Positions 21,101-33,207 are shown, numbered from the stretch's first letter. The stretch: 64,000 bases of DNA from Euptelea pleiosperma (GCA_035048495.1 CM068547.1:6661700-6725699), one strand, 5' to 3'. Translations and numbers: made by a program. The notes: generated by a model from the letters alone, not told the origin.

Positions 21101-21357
21101 TTAAGATTTCGCCTGAACGTCTGATTGCTGGGATTTTTGGCCTTGATTGCAGGTTTGATCACTGTACATGTTCATTGATTCATTTAAATATGGTGGCCAC
21201 CCACCATTAATGGTGGTGCTGAGCACTGTTCTATATTTCATTTATGCAAGTTTTAATCTTGATGCGTGCATATTTCTTGTTCTAACGTTGATCATTGTCT
21301 TCCATAGTTTTATTTATTTATTTTGGATTATTGTCTTCCATCTTTATATTCTGGCAG

Positions 21358-23430
21358 TGGTTCGGGATAAAGATCTGTGTTGGGAATATTGTGAGAAGCT
21401 AGAAGGAAACTTTGCCTTCGAGTTTTGAATGGAGGGCGAAGCTCCTAGTGCTAAAAAACAACGGCTAGCAGAAGCTAATTAAATCTCCTGCAAACATGTC
21501 TATGGAGGCAATATATATGTCCTTCTGGAACAGAGGTGTCCCCCCCATCTTCCTATGACAGAGAAAATGCAGAGAGAAGTATTGCTTTATTCTTCTTTGA
21601 AAATAAATTGGACTTGCGTGTTGCACGTTCTTCCTCCTATCAGCTAATGATTGATGCAGTAGCAAAGTGTGATCATGGATTTAGAGGTCCATCCTCAGAA
21701 TCCCTGAAGACCACATGGCTGGAAAGGATCAAATCTGAAATCACCGAACAATCAAAAGAAATCGAGAAAGATTGGACAATCACAGGTTGTACAATCATTG
21801 CAGATACATTGACTGATAATAAGTCAAGAGCTCTAATAAACTTCTGTCATCGCCCTCTTGGACCTTCTTCCACAAATCCGTAGACCCTTCGACGTATTTC
21901 AAGAACACGAAACGTCTTGCTGAATTATTTAATTCAGTTATTCAAGATTTTGGCCCAGAGAATGTTGTTCAAGTTATCATGGATAATATGCTGTACTATA
22001 TTGGTGTTGGGACTCACATCATGCAGAACTACAGCAGCATCTTCTGCACTCCTTGTGCTACTCATTGTATAAATCTAATCTTGGAAAATTTTTGCAAGAT
22101 TGATTGGGTGAACAGATGTGTTTTACAAGCACAATCTGTTACGAAGTTCATATACAATCAAACATGGGTGCTTGATTTAATGAGAAAATTCACTGGGGGA
22201 GAAGAACTTGTTAGGACTAGTATTACAAAATCTGCCTCCAATTTTCTGTCCTTGCAGTCCATGTTGAAGCAAAGATCAAGATTGAAGTATATGTTCAATA
22301 GTCCAGAGTTTGCATCAAATCCTGCATATGCAAATAAACCAGAGAGCATATCGTGTCTTTCCATTCTCGACGATAACGATTTCTGGAAGGCAGTTGAAGA
22401 GAGTGTGGCTGTTTCTGAGCCATTACTGAAAGTATTGAGGGAAGTTGCTGGGGGAAAACCTGCTGTGGGATCTATCTATGAGTCCATGACCAGGGCCAAG
22501 GAATCTATAAGGGCATATTACATTATGGATGACATAAAGTGCAAGACATTCCTAGACATTGTGGATAGTAGGTGGCAGACCCAGCTCCATTCGCGTATAC
22601 ATGCAGCAGCAGCATTTTTGAATCCCAGTATCCAATACAATCCAGAAGTTAAATTTCTTGAAATTATAAAGAAAGAATTCTTCGCTGTTTTGGAGAAACT
22701 ACTTCCAACCCCTGAATCGAGACGGGATATGACAGGACAAATTTTCGTGTTTAGAAAGGCACAGGGGATGTTTGGTTGTAATCTAGCTAGGGAGGAACAT
22801 AACACAATCTCACCTGGTATGTACTCGCATCACATTTGCACCGTTCATTTCGCCATTAACTTTCTGTCCACATTTGAATATGGTTAGAAAAGTTAGAATG
22901 GGCTGATTTTTGCGAGGATGATCACCATGGTGAGGAGATCTCCTCACCAAAAATCATCCCTTAACTGATTTTTGTGAGGATGATCACTATTCTATTCTGT
23001 CAAATTTCTTAACACATATCAATAACATAATGCAGGGCTATGGTGGGAAAAATATGGTGATTCGGCACCAGGGCTCCAACGGGTTGCAGTTAGAATACTC
23101 AGTCAAGTTTGCAGTGCTACGACTTTTGAGAGGAATTGGAGCACATTTCAGCAGATCCACTCTGAGAAGCGCAATAGGCTAGATAAAGAGACGTTGAATG
23201 ATCTTCTCTATATCAATTACAATCTCAAACTAGCAAGCCGGATGAAAGGGAAGCCCATAGAGACTGATCCTAGTTTAGTCGATGACATAGATATGACTTC
23301 AGATTGGGTAGAGGAGATTGAAAACTCAAACCCAACTCAGTGGCTCGATCGGTTTGGTTCTGCTTTGGATGGCGGCGACTTGAATACCAGACAGTTTAGC
23401 AATAGTATTTTTGGTGCATATGGTTTGTGA
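21358..23430 (+). pseudogene. decayed duplicate of the BED/DUF659/hAT-dimerisation gene
   Basis: The exons correspond to 21358-22816 and 23036-23430 and are nearly identical in long stretches to 54664-58579. Damage includes loss of about 16 nt after GAAGGAAAC near 21410, which removes the BED-finger CxxC and shifts the frame to a stop at 21426-21428; loss of most of the N-terminal linker; a stop (AATTAA) near 21480; and a 4-nt deletion at about 21847 shifting the DUF659 region. The longest surviving frame (21979-22887) covers the hAT middle, and 23194-23430 covers the C-terminus. The intron at 22817-23035 is 219 bp because about 1.6 kb of the paralogous intron is missing. Both flanks are duplicated too, so this is a DNA-level segmental copy and not a retrocopy. 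Confidence 0.85.
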
Positions 23431-24255
23431 TTGTGCCAAAAACTGTTTCTTTCTTTATGAATGAAATATTTAGCCGTCTCTTGATTACATTTTTTTTGCC
23501 CTTTTGTAAGAAATTTTGCGCGAATTTATATCCTTCAATCCTAAAATGAGTTGTAGATTTCTATGATTCTTCCTAATTACTTAAAGGTTATGCATGGAAT
23601 TCCTATAAACATAAAGATGAAGAAAAGGAACTATAAAAGCTCAAATTATGGAATACTAAGGGGGCGTTTGGCAACACAAAATTAAATAACTTATTGACTT
23701 TTATAAGCCAAAAAGTTAGTTTGGATGTGTTTTAACTTTTGAAAAGTTAAAAACTAACTTAAAACTGAAGCTAAATATTTTTAGCTTTTAACTTCTGAGA
23801 GAAATTACTTCTCAAAAATTAGAAGGCCTCACGGCACTTTTAATTTCTACGACTTTTTGGAGGTAAAAAATCAACAAGTAGAAGTGCTTTTACGTATGTC
23901 CCCCTAATTAAAACTGAAAGGCTTCCAAAACTACAAATGAAGTTAATTCATCACTGTACCCCTTAAAGAGTAATCATTTTGCTTGTTGAAAGTCCCTGTA
24001 TCCCCTAGTTTGTTTGGAGGTAGCCTAAGATATGGCTTTCATGTAATCAGGCTATGGAAAGCCTTTACTTTCCCAAAATTGTCCCTATTTTAGGTGCCCA
24101 TGTGACTCTGGAAATGACCTAGACATAGAGCCACATTTTTTAAAAAGCTCATTTTGATGAAGAGCTGAAAACCCTTTGTAGACTGTTTCTTAGAAAGCAG
24201 CGTTTGAATTATAGAGGAGGTACTGATGTAATCTTTGAGTCATTATCTGTTTTCA
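23431..24255 (+). other. duplicated 3' flank of the hAT-derived gene
   Basis: It aligns with 58580-59255 (for example TTTCTTTATGAATGAAATAT, then ATGAGTTGTAGATTTCTATG), apart from the MITE at 23660-23904 and small indels. It probably contains the former 3' UTR. Confidence 0.75.
23660..23904. mobile_element. PIF/Harbinger (Tourist)-like MITE with TAA duplication
   Basis: GGGGGCGTTTGG opens it and CGTATGTCCCCC closes it. TAA flanks both sides (23657-23659 and 23905-23907). The paralogous site at about 58868 reads GAATACTAATTAAAAC with a single TAA, a direct empty-site control for the insertion. Confidence 0.85.
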
Positions 24256-24733
24256 TCTTGGGCTTCATGAACAGGCCTACGGCTATGGGTTGGTTCTAAG
24301 CCCATGATGAAAAAGTGCTCGAATTCTATGGTTAGAAACCACAAATCACGCTCATTTTTGTGTGTAGGTCCACCAATATGTGGGCCAAACATTTGTGGGG
24401 GGGGGGCAGTAGGCCCGAAAGTGTACTACATGGCAATTTGAGGGACTTCTGCATCAAAGAATGGTTCATTATATTCTAATGACCTTAGACTTTGACACCA
24501 ATGTATATAAGTGAACAACGTTTTGATTGTCTGATCAAATCCCAAGACTAGAAATCGCCAATCATACTAATTTTTGGTGAATTATGATTTAGAATTATGT
24601 ATCATAGATTTTTTTTCGAATAGAATAATTCCTAGCCTACTATTCAGTCACTTCGTTTCTCGATAATTAGAATTGCTTACACAGAAAGAAAAAGAGGCAC
24701 ACAAGCTTATTCATGCCACAATTTGAAAAAGTC

Positions 24734-25074
24734 GACATACCCCCTATGACTGGGTCCATGTTGTTGTTTGACCAGTGTTGACCCAAGTTGACTACATACT
24801 ATTTGTTAAAGGACGAAAATACTCTTGCCAACCTTGGAACAAGAGTCGGGGGCAAAACCCAAACTCCAAATCAAACAGTTGCGGTAGACGGCCAACCACC
24901 AGATTCCAATGGATTGGCCGCCCATCACTGCAACAAACTCACCAGCCCATGGCTCACTAAATGTTCCAAGGTTGAAGACAAGGGCATTTTCGTCCTTTAA
25001 CAAATAATATAGCAGCCAACTCAAATAAACACTGGTCAAATAACAACAATGGACTGAGTCATATGGGGTATGTC
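24734..25074. mobile_element. foldback MITE with about 105-bp inverted arms
   Basis: GACATACCCCCTATGAC..GTTCCAAGG pairs with its inverse ending in ATGGGGTATGTC. It lies about 300 bp past the malate dehydrogenase stop. The open frames inside are on both strands and are palindrome shadows. No clear target duplication is seen. Confidence 0.7.
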
Positions 25075-25373
25075 AGTGTAACAAACTTCATTTATTTTGT
25101 ATCTTGGAATAATCTAATTTCTTCTTGTGCAAAAGATTTGTCTCGGAGTCTAGGGCTGAATTTGAGCATCTCTCAGCTGCCACTACTTGTGCTGAAACAC
25201 TAAGGAGAGCAGACTTTGGTTGATGAGAAACTATAATAAGAATTATGCAAAGCAAGGGAGGGAGACTTACTGACCAAATATCTTTATTAAAAACAAAGGA
25301 TTTGATTTTTTTTTTCTCTTTACAGATTTATTGGATCTCCCCTTTTTCTTTCTCTAGAAGCTTGTGTGCCTCC

Positions 25374-28300
25374 TCAGTTGAGGCATGAATAAGCTAAAGA
25401 CTTCTCCTCAACAAGCTCATTTGATGTGGCATCCATCTTTGCCCGTGAAAACTCGTCGATCTTGAGACCTGCCATTTCACAATAAAGAAGTCTCAAGGCA
25501 CTAGTTCTTTTAACAATGTTCAGAAACTGTTAAGAATCTTTCAGTATAGAAAACTTCCCACTTTTCCAAACAGACCCCTATCAAAAGGAAAACGAGATTC
25601 CTCCATCTAGCATTTACATTATAGGCCACTACTGTTCTTCTTTAAACAAGTTTTTTTCCAGGCTGTTCTAAAGAGTTAGCATAATTTGCAACTTCCAAAA
25701 AATTGGTATCAGTTTTGTATTTTTTCTAAAGAATAGAGAATTTTATTTGCTTAAACAAAAGTCTGCAATATTTTCAATGGATTTGGAAAACTTACCCTGC
25801 ACAATCGACCATTCTCCTTTCACACAAGTAACAGGAAAGGAGTAGATAAGGCCAGAGGGAATCCCATAAGACCCATCAGAGTACACTCCCATGGATACCC
25901 ATGTGCCCTGAAGGTAAGACATGCAACGAAATAAAGAAATGAATAGAAATGCTAGTACTGAGGGTAGAAGGCAAAAGTGCTGCAGTATCAAATGCTGTTT
26001 TAGCTCAAGATAGTCAACCTTGGGAGTACCGAGAACCCAATCGCGTATGTGATCGCAAGCAGCACTTGCAGCAGACAAAGCACTAGATAGCTTCCGGGCT
26101 TTGATGATGGCTGCGCCCCGCTGCTGTACAGTGGTGATGAACTCAGATTTCAACCTTGGACAAACCAAAGAAAATGAAGAATCTTCAGTGAAACAGATAA
26201 AAGGATGAAAAGGATAAATACACAGATAATGAACTACGAAGCCTAAATTTGTAAAGATCAGTGATGACCATTTTTTTTCCAGTGATGACCATTGTGAATT
26301 ACTTTAACTGTAAATGTTAGAATTTAGCATTCCACCAACTCACCCCTATCCTAATTTGGGCAAAAGGAAAAGAATTCAGATCTGAATAATAAAACAAAAC
26401 TAAACAACAATGAACTATGAATCATTAAGGGAAAAATCATACATATTTACATATGCTAGAATGTTGCAAGAGAAGGATATGGCTATACAGCACAGAATTA
26501 ACACTCATAAGAATGGTATTTTGTTTTCTGATAATATTCATCTTATAAGTGTTACTTTGCCAAAAGTGTGGGAATGGCACTTTGCTAATTTGCACATGCA
26601 TAGATCATTACAATATAAAGTGAGGACTTTTTTGGTTTAATTAGCCATGATTGCATGACTACAATATGGTGATAGTGGAACTTGTTTGGCATTCATCATA
26701 CGCCCAAATTGATTAAGAAACTGAAAAATGATGGGTTTAGAGCTACCATTGATCATTGGCGACAAGTTCTCTGATGGACTTTTCTCCACTACTGGTAGTG
26801 ACAGTTGCATGATTCACATCAGGATATTGAGTTGAAGAATGGTTGCCCCATATGATGACATTCTTCACATCGCTGACTTGGACATTTAACCTCTCTGAGA
26901 TTTGACCTAGAGCTCTGTTGTGATCAAGTCGTGTAAGGCATGTGATGTTTTTCTCTGGAATTGAAGGAGCAAATTCTTTCAGGATGAGTGCATTGGTGTT
27001 GGCTGGGTTGGCAACAACAAGCACCTGTGAGGGCAAGACAGAAAACATGCATTAGCTCTTCAGTGAAACAAAAGATTATCTGAAGTCTAGCTTTAAATGG
27101 GTGAATATTTGACACTGTTTAGGGATTTCATCCACCCGACAGTTGTAACAAGGACAGTTCACCTTCACTACTTCCTAGTTGCAACAATTTTCCCAAGTAA
27201 TGATGTTTGTGATGCTACACACCAAACGAAGATGCCTACTGTAGGCCCCCCATTTTTGCACATTGATCCCCTGTTCTGATATGATCTAGACCTAGATAGG
27301 ACCACACTCTCTATGGCCCCAAACCCTTGGGAATCCTTACCCATTAACCTAGGCATTTAGCATACCATTTAGAACTCATTCGGCCCAATGGCAAGGATTT
27401 GATCCCAAAATGGTAACTTTTCCTGAAATGCCAAATTTTCACACAATCAGATTCATGGACTTCAAGAGACCAAAATCATCAATGCAAGCTTAAAGTGGTC
27501 GAGATGACCTAAGCTAAAACAAACGGAAGCCTAAGCTAAAGTGGTCGAGATGACCTACAAAAAGCCAAGGCTAAACAAGGGAAGAAACAAAAACAAAGAG
27601 AAGCAACCATTTAACCACCTTCCCTAGTGCAAAGGAGATCCCAATGGAAAATGAAGTCTCCAAAGAATAAACCTCTACATTCCATGAACACTTTAGACCA
27701 TAAGTACATCATTCCCTTAATGTTGAGTATGATCGAGGCCAAATCTTCGCTCTTTCCTTCAAAGACTAATTCCTCTCCCTCTAAAGGACCCACACGATCG
27801 CAAATGGAAGCATCCTCCATAGAATGCACCCTCTAGACGAAAAGGCATGAGAATGCCAGCTGAGAAAGAGACCCATAAAAGAGTCTAGAATCATCCAACT
27901 CATCCCGAACTCAAAAAGGAATGAGGACCAAACCTCTCTAGCCACATCACAATGTAATAGGTGGTTCACAGATTCCCCACTATGCTTGCATGTCCAACAG
28001 TAGTCAACAATTATAAACCCTCTAGATATAAGATGATCCACTATCAAGATCTTGTCTAAGGAGGCCTCCTAAGCAAAGAATGCTACCTTACCCAAAATTT
28101 TAGATCTCCATATCAGAGCAGCGGGGAATCTAGGCTCAACTGAACTGTGTAACGCCTCATAATAGGATCGAACCATAAAAGAACCTCCTTTAGTCCAGAT
28201 CCATAGCCTCTTGTCCTGGGCCAAGGGGCAAAATTGAACATCGTGCAACCGAGCAACAATCTTTTGAAGCCAAAATCCCAAAAATAGTTATCTTCTATGA

Positions 28301-29260
28301 TCAAGAAGTCACAAATAGTATTGCTTTTCTTCTCAGATATACTATAAAGCACCAGGTGAGTCTCCTTGAGAGGGGACCCCCACACCAACGTAAATATTCT
28401 TTGGATGTCAGAATGATTAGAGTCAAAAAGTGACACGCCAATTTAGAAACCAAACGGAAATGCCACATGGACTCCTCAGGGTTGTCCCGTCTCTCTTTGA
28501 GGCTTACACCTCCCGCAATTATAAAATCAATGTCCTAAGATATGATAAATAATTCTAATCCAAACCTAATACACACGACCAAGAAACACATTCCCCATTA
28601 GCACTGGTGTTAATGGCAAATATTTCTTCTTCCCTCTCCATAATGTTTTATCATCTTCTCATACTAGCATTAGCAGGCTTTTTCCATTATATTATTTTTA
28701 TCCTAACATTATCAGCATTATTTTCCCATAGTTATAAAGCAATTGATAAATTAGAAACATAATTGAAGGGGATGCAATTTATAAACTCAAAATTGAGAAA
28801 TCTACATAACTAGAATTATAGAGGGATACTTAAGAAACTTGGGGTTTTAAGATAAGTAAAATCAAAACAGAATACATGCAGTACAACTTTAATAAGAACA
28901 CTATATATATATATATATATATGGGTCAGGATCGGGGGACAACTATTTCATACAACATTTTTGACAACAATTTTGGTGTACCCACATGGAAGATGAATCA
29001 ATAGCTGATTTTTGGTGAGGATGATCTCCTCATCATATAGATCACCCCTACAAAAAATCAGCACATTCTGAAAATTCTAACCCCATCAAATGTGGTTTTC
29101 AAGTTAACAATAAAAATAGACGGTCCATAATTCTTCAACTTGTAAACCGATCTATGAATATTGGATTGATTTGAATTTTTGTGAAGATGATCTCCTCACT
29201 ATAGAGACCATCTTCGCCAAAAATCACCCCATTCCAAGACTTCTAATTTATACATTGGCT

Positions 29261-29292
<32 letters not shown>

Positions 29293-31603
29293 GATATATA
29301 CATATCACTTTCCTTATTTAGGTTTGATCATCCACAAAGATGAAGAATTGGAGAGGATGTGACCCATAGAATTAGTATTGGGTGCCAAAGTGAAGATGTG
29401 CTTATGAAGTATTAAGCAATCGACATGTACATCTCAAATAGAGGGGAAAAGTTTACAAGAAAGACCAGTTATGCTTTATGCTGCTGAATGTTGGGCAACT
29501 ATGAAACAAAACACGTTTGTAAAATGAGTGTAGCAAAGAAGAGGATATTGAGATGGATGAGTGGAAATACTTGGAAAGATAAAATCATGAATGAACATAT
29601 TCGAAGAAATCTAAGAAGAGCCCCAATAAAAGATAAAATAAAGGAGAATTGAATGAGATGGTTTGGACATGTACAACAATGACCAACAGCACCACCAGTG
29701 AGAATGAGTGCTTTTGTGAAAGTTGAAGGTCCTAAAAGTATGCGAGGAAGGCTGAAAATGATGTAGAAGGAGGTAATAAGAAATGATTTGAAGATACATT
29801 CCCTGACAAAATATTTAGCTCTAAGTAAAGTTGAATGAAGAAATAGGATTCACGTCCAACCCAAATTTTTGGGATAAAGCATAGATGATGATGTTGAAAT
29901 TTGTGAGATCTATTTAGATTTGGTATGGTTGCCCTGAATAAGTTTCCTCGGAATGATTTTTACATATAAATGTCCTTAATCATTTTTTTGTATCAACACT
30001 TCCGGACATACAAATCCTTTTTTCTGTAAAACGTTTTGTTGATCACCATACAGAGACTCATTAGAAAACATTTCCTGCATACCATCAGCTAAGAATTAAA
30101 AAAATATGCAACCTATTCCTGTAATTTTTAGAGGCCCTTGATTCACCTTGCAGTCTGTGGCTGCATGCTTCTCCAAGGCCAAAGCTTGGGCTCTGTAGAT
30201 GGAAACATTTTTGGACATCACATCTTTCCTTTCCATTCCCTCCTTCCTAGGGAATCCACCAACCATAATTGCTATATTGACACCAGTGCAAGCTTCAACA
30301 ACATCTGTAGTGGCAACAACACCTGTTGAAAAAATATTCCTCAAAAAACATGTATAAAAAACATAGAATTGTTAGATTCTTGATTAATCCCTTGAATGAA
30401 AGAGGCAGACCTTTGAGGAGAGGAAATGCACCATCAATCAACTCCATTTTCACCCCATTCAAGGCCTCCGCAGCAGGTTCGATATCGAGCATGTGCAAAA
30501 TTATAGGCTGATCTGGGCCCAGCATGACTCCTCTTGCGATCATTGGGACGAGAGCATAGCCTATTTGCCCTGTAAAACAAGTGGATATCAACCTATTTGA
30601 AATGTCGCCTTCTTTATATTTCTGATTGTATAGAAATATATTAGCACCAAGCTATGTACCAAGAACACTCCGTTTTATATAAGATAACTATGTCAAATAT
30701 GCATGCATTACATAAGCTCTGCTCTTTCTTTTTCTTGTTTTTGGCCATTACTTTCATAATATTTAGGGCCTGTGTGGATCGCCGTACTAGCGCCAAATCG
30801 GTCCTTAATATATTTTCCTGTTTGGGTTGAGTCCATAGATCAATTGGTCGATGTGCATTTGCAACCACGAGGTCGCAGCTTCAATCTCAGGTTACACAAA
30901 TCATAATGGGGAAACAACATTGTAATGTTTTTTACTAATTAAAAATCATAATGGTGTGAGAAAGAAATAAACAAGACTTAACACCCTAAAAAGGTACTAA
31001 AATCAACATAAAAAGAAAAGGAGAAAGAGAAAGAAAAATTAAGCCTTGCGAAGATGGAATTGACATGCCTGCAGCGCCGGTCACAAGGACCCTCAGAGGG
31101 TCCTTCTCCACATTCAATAAACTCACTAAATGTCTGATGATCCTCCAAAACAAAAAAACAGAAACAGAGACAACCAGAATTTTCTGAAGCATTACAAGGT
31201 ACTCCATTTCTAATAACAATAATGCAATTAGAACAAAAATTTTATCAATTGGCACCAAATTCAAAGAAAAAAAGAAATTGTCGCAGTATATATAAGAAAT
31301 ACAACCAAACAGCGAATCCGTAAAACGCCTGCATACCAAGACATCCCCAGATTCGAGGCAACATCCACAAGAAATGAACTTATGGAAGACTTCTTGGTTC
31401 TCAAGAAAAGAACCTGATCTTATACGGAAATCAGAAAGAAACTAAACATTTAAGCAACAAAATCCTTCGTAGTGTCACAGAGGAACATTACAAGCGTAAT
31501 AACGGATCGAAAGCGGAAAACGCCCAAAGAGAGAGAAGGCAAAGGGGTTTTACCGTTTACCAGCAGCGCCGGTGACAAGAACCCTCACTGCATCGTCCGA
31601 CAT
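25374..31603 (-). CDS. cytosolic NAD-dependent malate dehydrogenase
   Basis: The seven exons are 31603-31561, 30569-30411, 30322-30147, 27024-26747, 26154-26019, 25907-25796 and 25468-25374, all GT-AG and in phase, totalling 999 nt or 332 aa, the usual length of plant cytosolic MDH. The enzyme interconverts malate and oxaloacetate with NAD(H). The Rossmann motif GAAGQIG is at 12-18, the substrate-binding arginines are in [13 protein letters not shown] (R93, R99), RLDHNRA follows at 158-164, and the catalytic His is H188 in WGNHSS. There is no organelle targeting sequence, so the form starting at 31603 is cytosolic. The tail is [11 protein letters not shown]. Intron 3 is 3.1 kb and holds LINE pieces and a MITE. 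A second possible first exon lies in intron 1. GTPKGTW has Lys where I recall Glu as common, probably on the surface. Confidence 0.95.
27600..28440 (-). mobile_element. L1-type LINE 3' fragment in malate dehydrogenase intron 3
   Basis: The minus-strand frames (28069-28281, 27781-28047, 27611-27829) together show the end of an L1 ORF2: a [16 protein letters not shown] block, a KVAFFAWxA-type boundary, then the zinc-knuckle-like Cxx[17 protein letters not shown] region. The pieces are in different frames with stops, so it is dead. It is sense to the host gene. Confidence 0.75.
28925..29260. repeat. GATGATCTCCTCA-family repeat between TA microsatellites
   Basis: TA runs lie at about 28903-28922 and 29268-29291. 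Between them GATGATCTCCTCA units and CAAAAAATCAGC units occur in opposing orientation, and the whole block is an inverted relative of about 17300-17590. Confidence 0.5.
29440..29890 (+). mobile_element. RTE-clade LINE 3' fragment
   Basis: The translation gives the typical RTE C-terminus with a [15 protein letters not shown] start, [18 protein letters not shown] and a closing [12 protein letters not shown] block, interrupted by stops. The sequence ends in TAGATGATGATG, a simple-repeat tail characteristic of plant RTE elements. It is non-functional and lies antisense in MDH intron 3. Confidence 0.75.
31069..31192 (-). CDS. possible alternative first exon of malate dehydrogenase with hydrophobic leader
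   Basis: Inside intron 1, the minus strand from an ATG at 31192 encodes a hydrophobic stretch ([12 protein letters not shown]) followed by [11 protein letters not shown] and [15 protein letters not shown]. It ends in CAG with a GC donor (GCATGT) at exactly the phase and codon where exon 1 ends (31561). Joined to exon 2 it gives a 359-aa form (364 aa from an in-frame ATG at 31207). The duplicated VLVTGAAG codons argue for selection. The GC-AG border is non-canonical but known in alternatively spliced plant genes. Whether it is transcribed cannot be seen. Confidence 0.6.
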
Positions 31604-32070
31604 CGTCGTAGCAGAAAGACTTAGCTTGAGCTTGGCCGTGTTTGATTGCACGGAAAATTTTCCCGAGAAAACACATCTGTGATATGCCTTAAATGGCTGA
31701 TTGATTGCAACTGATAACACATATTTTAATCATGCGAGAAAATAAATGTGTATTTTCAGGTGGAAATGAATTCTCACCTATTTAGATGAGAAATGAATTC
31801 CGGGTTTTGTAGGAAAAATTATCCAGATTTAAATAGCTTGTTAGGAAAAATTATACAGATTTATACCGGCTATCTAACAATGGACAGTTAGATACCGGTT
31901 ATCGTTGCTTTTGGAGTGTGGGTGCCCAAACAAAATTGTAAGGGGATGGGAAAGGGCAATTTGATCCTCAAAAATTGATTTATTTTGTGGGTGCCCAGCT
32001 TAAAGAGGTGGGTACCCATAGAGCGACCCTATAAATATAGCAGAAAGACTACAGCTTGTTACATCGCGAC
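31604..32070. repeat. malate dehydrogenase 5' flank invaded by repeats
   Basis: From about 31633, only 30 bp upstream of the start codon, the CGTGTTTGATTGCACGG repeat begins. TAGCAGAAAGACT occurs at about 31609-31621 and again at about 32038-32050, as if the intervening 0.4 kb were inserted. GGTGGGTACCCATAGAGCGACC at about 32009-32030 is a TIR remnant related to the MITE at 39642-39975. Confidence 0.5.
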
Positions 32071-32458
32071 GAGTAAACCTTTGCTCACACCTGTGCGTGA
32101 ACAAAGCCGATCAAACGCCAAAATTTGAGCCACGTGGCACTCGTAGATTTTGATGACCGTATGGATGTTTGTCGAGTCCCTCGTTGGACGTACAAACGAA
32201 AAATCAGCTTGATTAGTTATGTCAGACCTTTGGATCTAGTACCCCAAAGGTCTAAATTCTACTGTTAAATCAACCCATGTAAATGACTCCAATCCAACGC
32301 TTAGAAATCACTAATCAAGCTAATTTTTGGTTTACAAGTCCGCTGAGGGACTAGCCAAACATCCATACAGTCATCGTCCTATAAGAGTGTGCCCTGTGGC
32401 TCATATTGTGATGTGTGATCGACTTTGCTCACACACAGGTGTGAGCGAAGGTTTTCTC
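32071..32458. mobile_element. G-box MITE family copy with 9-bp duplication
   Basis: GAGTAAACCTTTGCTCACAC pairs with GTGTGAGCGAAGGTTTTCTC. The flanks CATCGCGAC (32062-32070) and CATCGCGGC (32459-32467) match at 8 of 9. GCCACGTGGC lies at 32129-32138. Confidence 0.87.
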
Positions 32459-32561
32459 CATCGCGGCCCTTTTCGATACAAGTGGGTCGCCACGTGGGAT
32501 GCACGTTCACCTTACACCTGAAAAACTCTTAGAGATCACTGACCGTATAGATGTTTGGTCC

Positions 32562-32817
32562 AAGGTTTAAAAGGGGCCGATATAATTGTATAATAGACTG
32601 GGGGCGCTACCGTGTATTTTCCATTATAACAGCTGTTATAACGAATTGTAATGCTCAGGGGCACAAATGGAAAATAATGGGAAAAATAATGAAAAAAATG
32701 GCGCTGAAATTCAAATTTTCAAAAAATAGAAAAAAAAAATGGGAAAATAACGGAAAATAATGGCCGTTTTTTTTCACAAACATTTCCAGAAAAATAATGG
32801 TCATTTTTTAAACCATG
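32562..32817. mobile_element. AACGG-family MITE nested in a G-box MITE
   Basis: AAGGTTTAAAAGGGGCC..TTTTTTAAACCAT ends lie between GTTTGGTCC (32553-32561) and GTTTGGCCC (32818-32826), 8 of 9 bases the same, which reconstitutes the interrupted host sequence. Confidence 0.78.
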
Positions 32818-32855
32818 GTTTGGCCCATACCTAGGTGGACCTACAAACAAAAATT

Positions 32856-33207
32856 GAGCAAGACTTGCCTGACCACCCACAATATAAGCCACGTGGAAAT
32901 TTATTAGAGGACACTAGCCGTATAGATGTTTGGCCAATTCCTAGGTGGACCTACAAACCCAAAATTAACTTGATCCATGATTTCAAAGTGTTAGTTGAAG
33001 TCATTTTCATTGGTTGATTTTAACCGTAGGAATTTGAGCATTATTTACCATTGTTTCCATATAAAGATCCAACGGTTTGAAATCACTAATCGGGCTGATT
33101 TTTGGTTTGTAGGTCCACTTAGAGATTGGTCAAACATCTATACGGTTGGTGTCCTCAAATGAATTGCCACGTGGCTTATACTGTAGGTGGTCAAGCAAGT
33201 CTTGCTC
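32856..33207. mobile_element. G-box MITE copy nested in an older copy, perfect 9-bp duplication
   Basis: GAGCAAGACTTGCCTGACCACC pairs with GGTGGTCAAGCAAGTCTTGCTC. The flanks ACAAAAATT at 32847-32855 and 33208-33216 are identical. CACGTG occurs in both arms (32890-32895 and within 33166-33175). Confidence 0.88.

Noticed and set aside
30840..30960. second SINE (box-like TCAATTGGTCGATG and GCAGCTTCAATCTC; AAATCATAATGG twice)
   Set aside because: The B box is poor, and the repeated AAATCATAATGG encloses only about 47 bp, so this may be a local duplication.
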